The notes: generated by a model from the letters alone, not told the origin. Shown: positions 25,174 through 33,539, numbered from the stretch's first letter. The stretch: DNA of 36,030 nucleotides from an uncultured Prevotella sp. (GCA_944319945.1 CALUFN010000022.1:1-36030), one strand, 5' to 3'. Translations and numbers: made by a program.

Positions 25174-26580
25174 TTACCCGAAGAGCGCCCTTAAGGCCTC
25201 TTCCACCTTGCGCACGGGCACAAGCTCGATGCCGGTTTTGAGGCGGGCCATGCCCTGCATGTTGTATTTCGGCACGATGATATGCGTGAAGCCGAGACGC
25301 TCGGCCTCGGCCACGCGCTGCCCTATCCTGCCTACGGGGCGCACCTCGCCGCTTAGCCCTACCTCGCCAGCCATGCACCAACCGGGAGCTATGGCCGTGT
25401 CGACATTGCTCGACAAGACGGCGGCAATGACGCTGAGGTCCATCGCCATGTCTGCCACGCGCAGCCCGCCGGCAATGTTGAGGAATACGTCTTTCTGGGC
25501 CAACCTGAAGCCTACGCGCTTCTCGAGCACGGCCAGCAGCATGTTGAGCCGGCGCTGGTCGAACCCCGTGGCACTGCGCTGCGGCGTGCCGTAAGCCGCC
25601 GTGGAGACTAAGGCCTGAGTCTCTACGAGGAATGTGCGCGCACCCTCCATAGCCGCCGACACGGCTATGCCGCTGAGCCCGTCGTGGTCTTGGGTGAGCA
25701 ACAGCTCTGAGGGGTTGGGCACGCAGCGCAGCCCCTCGCGCCCCATCTCGTAGATGCCAAGCTCGGAGGTGCTGCCGAAGCGGTTTTTCGTGGAGCGCAG
25801 TATGCGGTACATGTGGTGTCGGTCGCCCTCAAACTGTATCACGGCGTCGACGATGTGCTCGAGCGTCTTAGGTCCGGCCAGTGCACCCTCCTTGTTGATG
25901 TGGCCTATCAGGATGACGGGCGTGCCGCTGGTCTTGGCGAAACGAAGCAGAGCCGAGGCGCATTCGCGCACCTGAGCCACGCTGCCCGGCGCGCCTGCGG
26001 CGGCTTCGGTGCTCACCGTCTGTATGGAATCTATCACCACGAGCTCAGGGTTTACGTCGCGAATGTTGGCAAAGATGCTTTCGAGCGACGTGTCGCAGAG
26101 TATCATGCAGCCGGCTCCGCCCCCGGCCTGCAGGCCTGCCGAAGCGGCTATTCTGTCGGCGCGCATCTTCAACTGGGCGGCGCTCTCCTCGCCGCTGACG
26201 TAGAGTATGCGTCTGTCTGCCATACGCAGCACGGTCTGCAGCGTCAGCGTGCTCTTGCCTATGCCCGGCTCTCCGCCGAGCAGCACCAGCGAACCGGGCA
26301 CAAGACCGCCACCGAGTACACGGTTAAGCTCGGCGTCGCGCATGTCGATGCGCGGGTCGTCTTTCGCCGATATACCGCCGAGCGGCATAGGGCGCGGCCT
26401 GGTTTCGGCCTGCCTTACCACCGACGCGGCCGACGCTGCGGCTGCATGCCCGGCAAGGTCGGGCGCCACTCTTATCTCCTTAAACGTGTTCCACTGCCCG
26501 CAGTTGGGGCATTTGCCTATCCACTTGGCCGACTCCTGGCCGCAATTTGAACATACGTATGCTATCTTGTCTTTTGCCAT
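25174..26580 (-). CDS. radA: DNA repair protein RadA
   Basis: A 468-residue RecA-like ATPase that drives branch migration during recombinational repair. The N-terminal zinc finger has cysteines 10, 13, 24 and 27 (CSNCGQESAKWIGKCPNCG). Walker A is GGEPGIGKST (102-111), Walker B is VVIDSIQT, and the RadA-specific KNRFG is at 265-269. The C-terminal Lon-like domain spans roughly 285-460 (GLSGEVRPVGRIGQRVAEAE). Length is normal. It is monocistronic, with a leader of about 100 bases rich in the CGTAACC word. Confidence 0.96.
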   Translation of the reverse strand: MAKDKIAYVCSNCGQESAKWIGKCPNCGQWNTFKEIRVAPDLAGHAAAASAASVVRQAETRPRPMPLGGISAKDDPRIDMRDAELNRVLGGGLVPGSLVLLGGEPGIGKSTLTLQTVLRMADRRILYVSGEESAAQLKMRADRIAASAGLQAGGGAGCMILCDTSLESIFANIRDVNPELVVIDSIQTVSTEAAAGAPGSVAQVRECASALLRFAKTSGTPVILIGHINKEGALAGPKTLEHIVDAVIQFEGDRHHMYRILRSTKNRFGSTSELGIYEMGREGLRCVPNPSELLLTQDHDGLSGIAVSAAMEGARTFLVETQALVSTAAYGTPQRSATGFDQRRLNMLLAVLEKRVGFRLAQKDVFLNIAGGLRVADMAMDLSVIAAVLSSNVDTAIAPGWCMAGEVGLSGEVRPVGRIGQRVAEAERLGFTHIIVPKYNMQGMARLKTGIELVPVRKVEEALRALFG

Positions 26581-26592
26581 AATCTTACGTTT

Positions 26593-26647
26593 TCCGGTTC
26601 TGAGGTTATTGGGTTATGCGGTTTTACGGTTACGAGGTTATACGGAG
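26593..26647. repeat. GGTTATRCGG word cluster in the radA leader
   Basis: Five or six degenerate copies of a 9-10-base word (GAGGTTATTG, GGTTATGCGG, TTTTACGGTTAC, GAGGTTATACGG). The same word family returns in both orientations at 26901-27077. On the radA transcript it is an ACCG-rich 5' leader ending about 12 bases before the start codon. Confidence 0.75.
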
Positions 26648-26689
26648 AATACTCAAATCCGCATCACAGTATAACCCGCTATATATCTG

Positions 26690-26697
26690 CAAAGGTA
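26690..26697 (-). promoter_or_regulatory. -7 box of radA
   Basis: TACCTTTG followed by CAGATATA on the minus strand, about 110 bases before the ATG. The -33 element is unclear. The same TTACCTTTGCAG core appears in the arms at 33540 and 33742. Confidence 0.6.
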
Positions 26698-26777
26698 ATC
26701 ATAATTCTCCATTCCCGATTCCTAATTCTCAATTAAGTCATATTTCCGAATTATCAATTAAATTTATCGGATATTTT

Positions 26778-26807
26778 TTTGCGTTACGAAATAAATCATT
26801 AACTTTG
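26778..26807 (+). promoter_or_regulatory. Promoter of the candidate small RNA
   Basis: TTTG (26778-26781), 18 bp, TAACTTTG (26800-26807). The next gene on this strand begins 275 bases away, beyond a terminator-like hairpin. Confidence 0.7.
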
Positions 26808-26812
26808 CACCA

Positions 26813-26894
26813 ACATTATGCGACTGACTAATATCGCACATTAAATAACCGGAAGGGCGACTCGTGTGTTTTTAACGCCGGGCTGCCCTTTTTA
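26813..26894 (+). ncRNA. Candidate ~80-nt small RNA or attenuated leader
   Basis: It starts just after a TAACTTTG promoter and ends in a hairpin plus U run (26853-26894). Stem AAGGGC/GCCCTT extends through one mismatch to CTCG/CGGG, with a loop containing GTTTTTAACGC. The first half contains a possible eight-residue frame, MRLTNIAH then TAA (26818-26844). Bacteroidales have a known class of promoter-plus-terminator RNAs (Rfam Bacteroidales-1), which is the first family to test. The alternative is a leader attenuating the lipoprotein gene at 27082. No conservation data are available here. Confidence 0.5.
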
Positions 26895-26900
26895 GTATCC

Positions 26901-27077
26901 TGCGGTTAGTTTACGGTTACTCGGTTATGGGGTATGCGGTTGTAGGGTTATACGGTTTTACGGCTTAAAGGTTTTCCGTAAAATCCTATAATCGGAACAA
27001 ACCACAAAACCGTATAACCGCAAAACCGAGTAACCGCAAAACCGAGTAACCGCAAACTAACCGCATAACCGTAAAAC
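26901..27077. repeat. CGGTTA word palindrome upstream of the orphan lipoprotein gene
   Basis: Left side (26901-26975) is built from CGGTTATRCGGTTTTACGG-type words. The right side (26998-27077) has the same words in reverse complement. The best pairing is 26901-26926 with 27040-27065, 25 of 26 bases. The cluster ends 4 bases before the start codon of the lipoprotein gene. The words match those in the radA leader 260 bases away. Confidence 0.85.
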
Positions 27078-27081
27078 AGAT

Positions 27082-28011
27082 ATGAAACGAACAACCGTTC
27101 ACGCCGTATTGCTCCTGATTGCGCTGGCCGTAGCAGCCGGCTGCGGCCCTTCGTATGAAGAGGTGAAAAAGCAGACGGCCGCCGAGCAGAAGAGGCTCGA
27201 CAAGGAAGACTCGGCCGCCCTGAAGATAGGCGTGACCCCTACGCTTGACTGCCTGCCGATATACGTGGCTAAGGAGTGCGGCTTGTTTGACTCTACTAAG
27301 GCCGACATAAGGCTTAAGGCATTCACATCGAACATCGATTGCGACGACGCGCTCAGGAAGGGACGGATAGAAGGCTGCGCCACCGATATCGTGCGCGGAC
27401 AATATATGAAACATAAGGGCACGGACATTGACTACGTGGCCGCAACGAACGCGTACTGGCAACTGATAAGCAACAGGACGGCGAGGATAAGAAGGCTCAG
27501 CCAACTGAACGACAAGATGGTAGCCATGACACGCTATTCGGCTACGGCGCTGCTGGCCGACTACGCCACCGACAGCGCAAAGTTGAAGAGCGAGGAGGTG
27601 TTTAAGATACAGATCAACGACGTTGACCTCAGGCTGCGCATGCTGCTTGGCAACGAGATGGACGCCATGCTGCTGACCGAACCGCAGGCCACAACGGCAA
27701 GACTGTATAAGAATCCCGTGCTGATGGACAGCCGCGACAAGGACATGCGCTTCGGCGTGATAGCCTTCAACGGCAAGGCGATGGACGACGAGCAGAGGCG
27801 AAAGCAGCTCGACGTGTTCGTTAAGGGATACGACTCGGCATGCGACTCGATAAATAAGAACGGCTTGAAACACTATGCCGACGTACTGAAAAAATACTAC
27901 AAACTCGACGACCGCACGATAAACGCCCTGCCGAAGATGAAATTCAACCACGCCGAGGCACTGCGGCAAAAAGACATCGACACGGCCGACAAATGGCTGA
28001 AAAACAACTGA
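27082..28011 (+). CDS. Substrate-binding-protein-like lipoprotein (SsuA/THI5-type fold), no transporter nearby
   Basis: A 309-residue lipoprotein (lipobox VAAGC, cysteine 21). After a charged linker the domain starts LKIGVTPTLDCLPIYVAKEC with GLFDSTKADIRLKAFTSN. This is the opening of periplasmic NMT1/THI5/SsuA-like binding proteins, in which the PIYVA.E.GLF segment lines the ligand cleft. It has MLLTEPQATTARLYKN, also typical. No ABC permease or ATPase is adjacent. Instead a TPR gene follows 17 bases later, so a pathway unrelated to import is possible. The ligand is unknown. The start codon abuts the word palindrome, and no promoter is evident within it. Confidence 0.78.
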   Translation: MKRTTVHAVLLLIALAVAAGCGPSYEEVKKQTAAEQKRLDKEDSAALKIGVTPTLDCLPIYVAKECGLFDSTKADIRLKAFTSNIDCDDALRKGRIEGCATDIVRGQYMKHKGTDIDYVAATNAYWQLISNRTARIRRLSQLNDKMVAMTRYSATALLADYATDSAKLKSEEVFKIQINDVDLRLRMLLGNEMDAMLLTEPQATTARLYKNPVLMDSRDKDMRFGVIAFNGKAMDDEQRRKQLDVFVKGYDSACDSINKNGLKHYADVLKKYYKLDDRTINALPKMKFNHAEALRQKDIDTADKWLKNN

Positions 28012-28028
28012 CAACTACTTATCTATAT

Positions 28029-30209
28029 ATGGACGACAAGGACACAAGGCTGATAAGCAGCATATTCGACAACCTGAAGAAAAAAAAGCTCGGCGCAGCC
28101 CTGCGGGCCGCAAGGGCCGCAGCTAAGGCTGAACCGTACTTGGCCTACGACGAAGAGCTTGAAAGAATAGAGAGAGACTACAGGCTGATGCTAGACTATA
28201 TGAAACGCGGATACGACGATCCTGAGCGCGACGTAGTGTACGAAAACCTCCTGGCCAGGCTCAACGTACACGCAAGCGACATGCTCACGGCGTATAAGAC
28301 GCACCATACGCCGTTCTACATGGAAATGGCGCGTAAGGCGGCAAGCCGCACCTTCACATACGAGACAATTAGACAGACGCTTGAAGACTTCGTAGCCGAC
28401 GTGGCCATGCTAAGCCTCGAGGCCGAACCGGCGAGGACGGAAAAGAGCAAAGAACTCTACCGCAAGCACAACGACTTCATACAAGCACTGTTCTGCCAAA
28501 TCGTGATATCGCGCCAATGGAACGCCAACGACCGAGCTTTCTTCGAGGAGCTGGTGCTGTCGCCAACGATCGACACCATAGACGCGCAGCTCATGGTGAG
28601 TGCCGTCACGCTGGCCGCGATGAACACCGCAGACGCAGGGAAATTCAGAATGCTGACCGGAGTGTACGCAAAAGCCTCTGACGAGAAGCTGCGGCAGAAG
28701 GCACTCGTAGGCTGGGTGTTCGCCCTTACGGCTGGTACCTCGCCCGAAATCAACAAGACCGTGGTCGACTTGACGGAGGCAGACAACGTAAGAAGCGAGC
28801 TTGCCGACCTGCAAAAGCAAATGATATTCTGCATGAACGCCGAGCAGGACAACGACAAGATACAGCGCGACATCATGCCCGAACTTATGAAGAACAACAA
28901 CCTGAAAATCACGAGAACAGGCATAATAGAGAAAGAGGACGACCCTATGCAGGACATATTCGACCCGGGAGCCTCTGAGCGGGCAATGGAAAAGATGGAA
29001 GAGAGCTTCACCAAGATGATGAACATGCAGAAAGCCGGCTCCGACATATACTTCGGCGGATTCTCGCAGATGAAGCGTTACCCGTTCTTCTACAACGCCG
29101 CCAACTGGTTTTGTCCGTTCTACCCAGAGCATCCCGAGATATCGGGCCCGGCCGGCAAGCTGCAGGATACCACCCTGCTCAGCCGCATACTCAACAACGG
29201 ACCATTCTGCGACAGCGACAAATACTCGTTCGCGCTGGCCGTGTCGTCTGTAATCAGCCGCCTGCCGGCTAACATCAGGGAGATGCTCGACTCAAAAGAG
29301 GCGTTCGGTCCGGTGATGAGTGTAGAGGAACAAGGCAGCCCGGCATACATAAGAAGGATGATACTTCAAGACATGTACCGCTTCTTCCGTCTGTACCCCC
29401 AACGCTCGCAACTGGCCAATCCGTTTGACGCAAATCATTTCACGTTCGTAACCGGCGAAGCGTTCAGAGGCACGCGGATGAGCGAAACGTATCCCGAGCT
29501 GTGCTACTTTATGATCAAGCACAAGAACAAGTCGGCGCTAAAGACCATCGTCGACGCTCTACCTCAAGGCGACGAACCCAAGAGCCTGCTGATACGCGGC
29601 ATATACTCTCTCGACTATTCCGGCAATCCCGCCCAAGCGGCAAGATATTTCAAGAAGCTGCACGACAAGGAGCCTGACAACAAGCGGGCGCTGTCATTGC
29701 TCGCACGCTCATGCTTCGAGAGCGGCGACTACGCGGCAGCAACGGCGTGCTACGGCGAAATATACGACAAGGAACCGGGCGACTACGCAGCCGCGCTTAA
29801 CTACAGCATTGCCCTGTCGAAGGCTAAGAGATACCAAGAGGCGGCCCGATTGCTTTACAGACTCGACATAGAGCATCCCGACTCTGCGGCCGTGACGCGC
29901 GTACTTGCATGGACGCTCATGGGCGAAGGGAAATACGAACAAGCACGAAAATGCTACGACCGCCTGCTGGCAAGCGACGACGCCGAGACCGGCGACTGGC
30001 TTAACGCTGGCTATTGCCGGTGGTTCACGGGCAACGTAGGCGAGGCCGCAGACTTGTTTAAGAAGTTCGTAAAAGAGAGCGCGGCTGGAGGAAAGAGCCG
30101 CGACATAAGCGAAGAGCTTGACAACGATAAGGACATACTGGCCGACCACGGCATCCGTGGGATCGACATCAGGCTCATGTCCGACATCGTAAGCGACGAC
30201 CAAGAGTAA
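28029..30209 (+). CDS. Large cytoplasmic TPR protein of unknown function
   Basis: A 726-residue, mostly helical protein without signal or membrane segment. It begins MDDKDTRLISSIFDNLKKKK. The N-terminal 520 residues are unassigned. The C-terminal third carries tetratricopeptide units: DKEPDNKRALSLLARSCFES, GDYAAATACYGEIYDKEPGD, YAAALNYSIALSKAKRYQEA and the following two. Two Met-rich helices lie around MEKMEESFTKMMNMQ. The ATG at 28029 is used, 17 bases after the lipoprotein stop; an in-frame ATG at 27993 overlaps that gene. The pairing suggests joint function with the lipoprotein. Its stop is 10 bases from the convergent cls stop. Confidence 0.8.
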   Translation: MDDKDTRLISSIFDNLKKKKLGAALRAARAAAKAEPYLAYDEELERIERDYRLMLDYMKRGYDDPERDVVYENLLARLNVHASDMLTAYKTHHTPFYMEMARKAASRTFTYETIRQTLEDFVADVAMLSLEAEPARTEKSKELYRKHNDFIQALFCQIVISRQWNANDRAFFEELVLSPTIDTIDAQLMVSAVTLAAMNTADAGKFRMLTGVYAKASDEKLRQKALVGWVFALTAGTSPEINKTVVDLTEADNVRSELADLQKQMIFCMNAEQDNDKIQRDIMPELMKNNNLKITRTGIIEKEDDPMQDIFDPGASERAMEKMEESFTKMMNMQKAGSDIYFGGFSQMKRYPFFYNAANWFCPFYPEHPEISGPAGKLQDTTLLSRILNNGPFCDSDKYSFALAVSSVISRLPANIREMLDSKEAFGPVMSVEEQGSPAYIRRMILQDMYRFFRLYPQRSQLANPFDANHFTFVTGEAFRGTRMSETYPELCYFMIKHKNKSALKTIVDALPQGDEPKSLLIRGIYSLDYSGNPAQAARYFKKLHDKEPDNKRALSLLARSCFESGDYAAATACYGEIYDKEPGDYAAALNYSIALSKAKRYQEAARLLYRLDIEHPDSAAVTRVLAWTLMGEGKYEQARKCYDRLLASDDAETGDWLNAGYCRWFTGNVGEAADLFKKFVKESAAGGKSRDISEELDNDKDILADHGIRGIDIRLMSDIVSDDQE

Positions 30210-30219
30210 CAGCGAAAGC

Positions 30220-31503
30220 CTAAAGGAAGGGAGAAAGCAAGTGGGCAAACCAGCCTACGAACTTCTTCCACGGCGTGCGCCACTCATCCCACACCTCTTC
30301 GGTCAGCTTGAACGACCGCCGCTTGTCGCGGTCGAACATGTCGCTAAGCTCCTTAGTGGTGCACGGATCGATGATGACGGCGTTCTCCTCGTAATCGAAA
30401 TTCAGGCTTCTGGCATTGAGGTTGGCACTGCCAACTGTGCAGAATTGCCCGTCAACCATGATCACCTTAGTATGGTGGAAGCCTCCCTGGTAAATCCATA
30501 CGTCAACGCCGTGCTTCATCAGTTTGTGCACAGTATAGAAAACGCAGTCGGGAGTCAACGGTATGTCGTTTTTCTCAGACACCATCACCTCCACCTTCAC
30601 TCCGCGCTTCACGGCATTGCGCAAGGCTCGCTTCAGCTTACGGTTGAGCGTAAGATAGGGGTTCACCAGCTTAATACTGTCCTTCGCGCTGTTGATGGCC
30701 TCGGTGTAAAACTTGCGTATGATGCCGTTGGTGGTGCGCGGCTCGCGGTTGACGATGCCCACCATCTTGCCGCCGGCCGTAACGCAGGAGTCGGGCTTCA
30801 GCCCGGCTACATAGCCGGTGTCGCCGCCGCCGTTGAAATATTGCGGGCCGTCGACGTCTTGCCCTGTCACCTTATTCCATATCTTAAGGAATATGCGCTG
30901 CAAAGTGTTAACCTCGCTGCCCTCTATGCGGCAATGCATGTCGCGCCACTCGCCTACCTCCTCGGTGCCTGTGATGTAATAATCGGCAACGTTCATTCCT
31001 CCCGTATAGGCAATACGGCCGTCGATCACAACAATCTTGCGGTGGTCGCGATGAAAGACATGATTGATCCACGGGAAGCGCAGCGGATCAAACTCGTAAA
31101 TCTCCACACCCTTAGAACGAATCGAGTCAAGATGCTCCTTCTTGAGCGGACGGTTGTTAGAGGCGTTGCCGAAGGCGTCGAACAATGCTCTCACCTCCAC
31201 ACCTTGCGCCGCCTTGTCGGCGAGCAGACCGAAAAGCAGGCTGGCAATGGAGTCGTTGCGGAAGTTGAAATATTCAAGATGCACGCTGCTGCGTGCTTGG
31301 CGGATGGCCTCGAACATGTCGTCGAACTTCTCCTGACCGTTCATCAACAGGGTCACCGAATTGTCGTTGGTAAACGTCACGCCCTCGCTCCGCAAGCAAT
31401 TTACAAGCAACGAGTCGGCCCTGACGGCCGACGTATCCGCCGTTTGCGGACACGCCGCACGCCACACTACGACGAAGGCCAATAAAAAAAACAATCTTTT
31501 CAT
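30220..31503 (-). CDS. cls: Cardiolipin synthase-like phospholipase D family protein
   Basis: A 427-residue protein with two HKD motifs: HRKIVVIDG (His154, Lys156, Asp161) and HTKVIMVDG (His344, Lys346, Asp351), each followed by the usual GGMN and GSANLNARS. Cardiolipin synthases join two phosphatidylglycerol molecules. It differs from E. coli ClsA in lacking the two N-terminal membrane helices. It has a signal-peptide-like start (MKRLFFLLAFVVVWRAACPQ), so it may act at the periplasmic side. The symbol is by family only. It is preceded by kdsD across a 151-base word palindrome and may share its transcript. Confidence 0.85.
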   Translation of the reverse strand: MKRLFFLLAFVVVWRAACPQTADTSAVRADSLLVNCLRSEGVTFTNDNSVTLLMNGQEKFDDMFEAIRQARSSVHLEYFNFRNDSIASLLFGLLADKAAQGVEVRALFDAFGNASNNRPLKKEHLDSIRSKGVEIYEFDPLRFPWINHVFHRDHRKIVVIDGRIAYTGGMNVADYYITGTEEVGEWRDMHCRIEGSEVNTLQRIFLKIWNKVTGQDVDGPQYFNGGGDTGYVAGLKPDSCVTAGGKMVGIVNREPRTTNGIIRKFYTEAINSAKDSIKLVNPYLTLNRKLKRALRNAVKRGVKVEVMVSEKNDIPLTPDCVFYTVHKLMKHGVDVWIYQGGFHHTKVIMVDGQFCTVGSANLNARSLNFDYEENAVIIDPCTTKELSDMFDRDKRRSFKLTEEVWDEWRTPWKKFVGWFAHLLSPFL

Positions 31504-31518
31504 CTTTTACTTATTTAT

Positions 31519-31653
31519 ATAGCAGACAAGTAATCAGATACAAGCAGACAAGTTATTAGCTTATGAGGTACAAGCAGCAAGGTAAATCTCCTTGTCTGCT
31601 CGTATCTGATTACTCGCCTGCTGAAAACTTGTCTGCCGTGAACTTGTCTGCTT
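31519..31653. repeat. AGCAGACAAG word palindrome between kdsD and cls
   Basis: Arms at 31521-31552 and 31591-31622 pair over 32 bases with 3 mismatches. Two more GCAGACAAGTT words extend to within 2 bases of the kdsD stop. The centre carries TACAAGCAGCAAGG. There is no TAnnTTTG box and no clean U tract, so it is probably transcribed as an intercistronic hairpin. Confidence 0.88.
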
Positions 31654-31654
31654 C

Positions 31655-32623
31655 TTACAGCATGCAACTGTAATGGTCTACCACGCCCAGCAGTCGGCCC
31701 TCGCCGTCTACCACGAGCACGGAGTGTATCTTATACTTGTTCATTATGCCCTGAATGTCGCTGATCTTCATGTCGGGCGGCACCACCTTAGGCTGGCGCG
31801 TCATAATGTCGGCCACGGTGCGGTCGAAAAACTGTGCCTGCCACTTCTCCATGGCCCGGCGTATGTCGCCGTCGGTGATAAGCCCCACAATCCTGCCCCC
31901 TTCTACGGCCACTCCGAGCCCCAGCTTGCCCTTGCTGACGTGTATTATCGCCTCGCCAAGATGCATCGTGGGGGGTATGACGGGCATGTCGGCCGTGCGC
32001 ATCACGTCTTGCGCAGTGGTAAGCAGGCGCTTGCCCAGCTCGCCGCCGGGATGGAACTGCGCAAAGTCACGCGGCTTGAAGTCTCTCACCTCCATCAGCG
32101 CCACGGCAAGGGCATCGCCCATCACGAGCGTTGCTGTAGTGCTGCTGGTGGGAGCGAGGTTGAGCGGGCAGGCCTCCTTAGCCACGCCCACGTGCAGGTG
32201 CACCGTGCTATACTTTGCGAGCAGCGAGCCGGCGTTGCCGCTCATCCCGATTATGGGCACCTGCATGTGGAGCAGCATGGGCACGAAGCGCAGCAGCTCG
32301 TCGGTCTGCCCCGAATAGCTAATGGCCAGCACTACGTCGTCCTTAGTCATCACGCCGAGGTCGCCGTGGAACACGTCGAGCGGATTGATGAAAAACGATG
32401 GCGTGCCCGTACTTGAGAGCGTAGCGGCTATCTTCGCCCCGATGTGTCCGCTCTTGCCCACGCCCGTCACTATCACTTTGCCGCGGCAGCGGTACATAAG
32501 GCCTACGGCCCGGTCGAAATTATCGTCGAGCTGCGGCAACAAATCCAATACGGCCTGCGCCTCGTCGCGTATGCACCGCGACGCGTATTCACGCACATGA
32601 GCCAGTCTTTCCGTTGTTTCCAT
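31655..32623 (-). CDS. kdsD: Arabinose-5-phosphate isomerase (KdsD/GutQ family)
   Basis: A 322-residue sugar isomerase converting ribulose 5-phosphate to arabinose 5-phosphate, the first step of KDO synthesis for lipopolysaccharide. The SIS domain covers residues about 30-190 (VTGVGKSGHIGAKIAATLSS, GTPSFFINPLDVFHGDLG, AISYSGQTDELLRF, LAPTSSTTATLVMGDALA). Two CBS domains follow (about 205-320: MPVIPPTMHLGEAIIHVSKG, DIMTRQPKVVPPDMKISDIQ). It lies in the kdsA-kdsD-cls run, so two KDO pathway enzymes are adjacent. The start codon is about 10 bases from the edge of a word palindrome. Confidence 0.94.
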   Translation of the reverse strand: METTERLAHVREYASRCIRDEAQAVLDLLPQLDDNFDRAVGLMYRCRGKVIVTGVGKSGHIGAKIAATLSSTGTPSFFINPLDVFHGDLGVMTKDDVVLAISYSGQTDELLRFVPMLLHMQVPIIGMSGNAGSLLAKYSTVHLHVGVAKEACPLNLAPTSSTTATLVMGDALAVALMEVRDFKPRDFAQFHPGGELGKRLLTTAQDVMRTADMPVIPPTMHLGEAIIHVSKGKLGLGVAVEGGRIVGLITDGDIRRAMEKWQAQFFDRTVADIMTRQPKVVPPDMKISDIQGIMNKYKIHSVLVVDGEGRLLGVVDHYSCML

Positions 32624-32635
32624 AATCTAATTTAA

Positions 32636-32754
32636 ATGAAAAATGAATAATCAGAAAATGAAAAATGAACACTGAATAATGAAAATTCATTTAAACGATT
32701 GTTCTTTTCCTGATTATTCATTTTTCATTGTTCATTATTCATTTTTCATTACCT
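32636..32754. repeat. ATGAAAAATGAATAATCAG word palindrome between kdsA and kdsD
   Basis: Bases 32636-32654 and 32710-32728 are perfect 19-bp inverted copies. Further words (AATGAAAAATGAA, GAATAATGAA) fill both sides. The cluster runs into the kdsA reading frame, where its word supplies the last four codons and the stop. No promoter box is present. Confidence 0.9.
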
Positions 32755-33496
32755 TTTCAATCACTCCCTCCAAGTCGTCCAGCCGGAGCATGTTGGGGCC
32801 GTCGCTCAGCGCGTTGTCGGGATCGGGATGCACCTCGAAGAAGTAGCCCGTAGCGCCGAAGGCCTTAGCGGCCAGCGCCATCGAGGGCACGAAGCGGCGG
32901 TCGCCCGACGTCTTGCCGCCGCCGGCTCCCGGTCTCTGCACGCTGTGGGTACAGTCCATTATCACGGTAGGCACAATGTCGAGCATGTCGACGATGTTGC
33001 GGAAGTCTACCACAAGATTGTTATATCCGTACATGTTGCCCCGTTCCGTCAGCCACACGTCGGCGGCCCCGACGTCGCGGGCCTTCTCCACGGGATAAAG
33101 CATGTCGCGCCCGCTCAGAAACTGGGCCTTCTTAATGTTCACCGTCTTTCCCGTCTTGGCGGCAGCCGTGAGCAGATCGGTCTGCCTGCAGAGGAAGGCC
33201 GGTATCTGTATAACGTCGGCCACCTCGCCTACGGGTGCCGCCTGCCAACTCTCGTGTATGTCGGTAAGTATCCTCAGGCCGTACTTATCCTTCACGTCGG
33301 CCAGCATGCGCAGGCCCCGGTCGATGCCCGGACCGCGAAACGAGCGCGCCGACGTGCGGTTGGCCTTGTCAAACGAAGCCTTGAATATGATGTCAATGCC
33401 GTAAGTCCCGTTAATCTCCCTAAGACGCCGGGCTACGGTGTCAAGCAGTTCTTGCGACTCTATGACGCACGGACCTGCGATGAAAACCGGTTGCAT
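32735..33496 (-). CDS. kdsA: 3-deoxy-8-phosphooctulonate synthase (KDO-8-P synthase)
   Basis: A 253-residue aldolase-type enzyme condensing phosphoenolpyruvate with arabinose 5-phosphate. It begins MQPVFIAGPCVIES. Motifs include FKASFDKANRTS, RGPGIDRGL, LTDIHE, DVIQIPAFLCRQTDLL, NIKKAQFLSG, TERGNMYGYNNLVVDFRN and the closing FFEVHPDPDNALSDGPNM. Cys10 of the AGPC stretch suggests comparison with the metal-dependent class, but the full ligand set was not judged. ATG at 33496 is preferred over an in-frame TTG three codons earlier. The C-terminal MKNE and stop lie inside the word repeat. Confidence 0.95.
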   Translation of the reverse strand: MQPVFIAGPCVIESQELLDTVARRLREINGTYGIDIIFKASFDKANRTSARSFRGPGIDRGLRMLADVKDKYGLRILTDIHESWQAAPVGEVADVIQIPAFLCRQTDLLTAAAKTGKTVNIKKAQFLSGRDMLYPVEKARDVGAADVWLTERGNMYGYNNLVVDFRNIVDMLDIVPTVIMDCTHSVQRPGAGGGKTSGDRRFVPSMALAAKAFGATGYFFEVHPDPDNALSDGPNMLRLDDLEGVIEKVMKNE

Positions 33497-33539
33497 GTCG
33501 AACAAAACTTTTTAAAGTTATAAATTACCGTTAAGGCTG

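Noticed and set aside
33497-33505. TTG start three codons upstream for kdsA
   Set aside because: The ATG at 33496 matches the usual family N-terminus (MQPVFIAGPC) and TTG starts are rare here.
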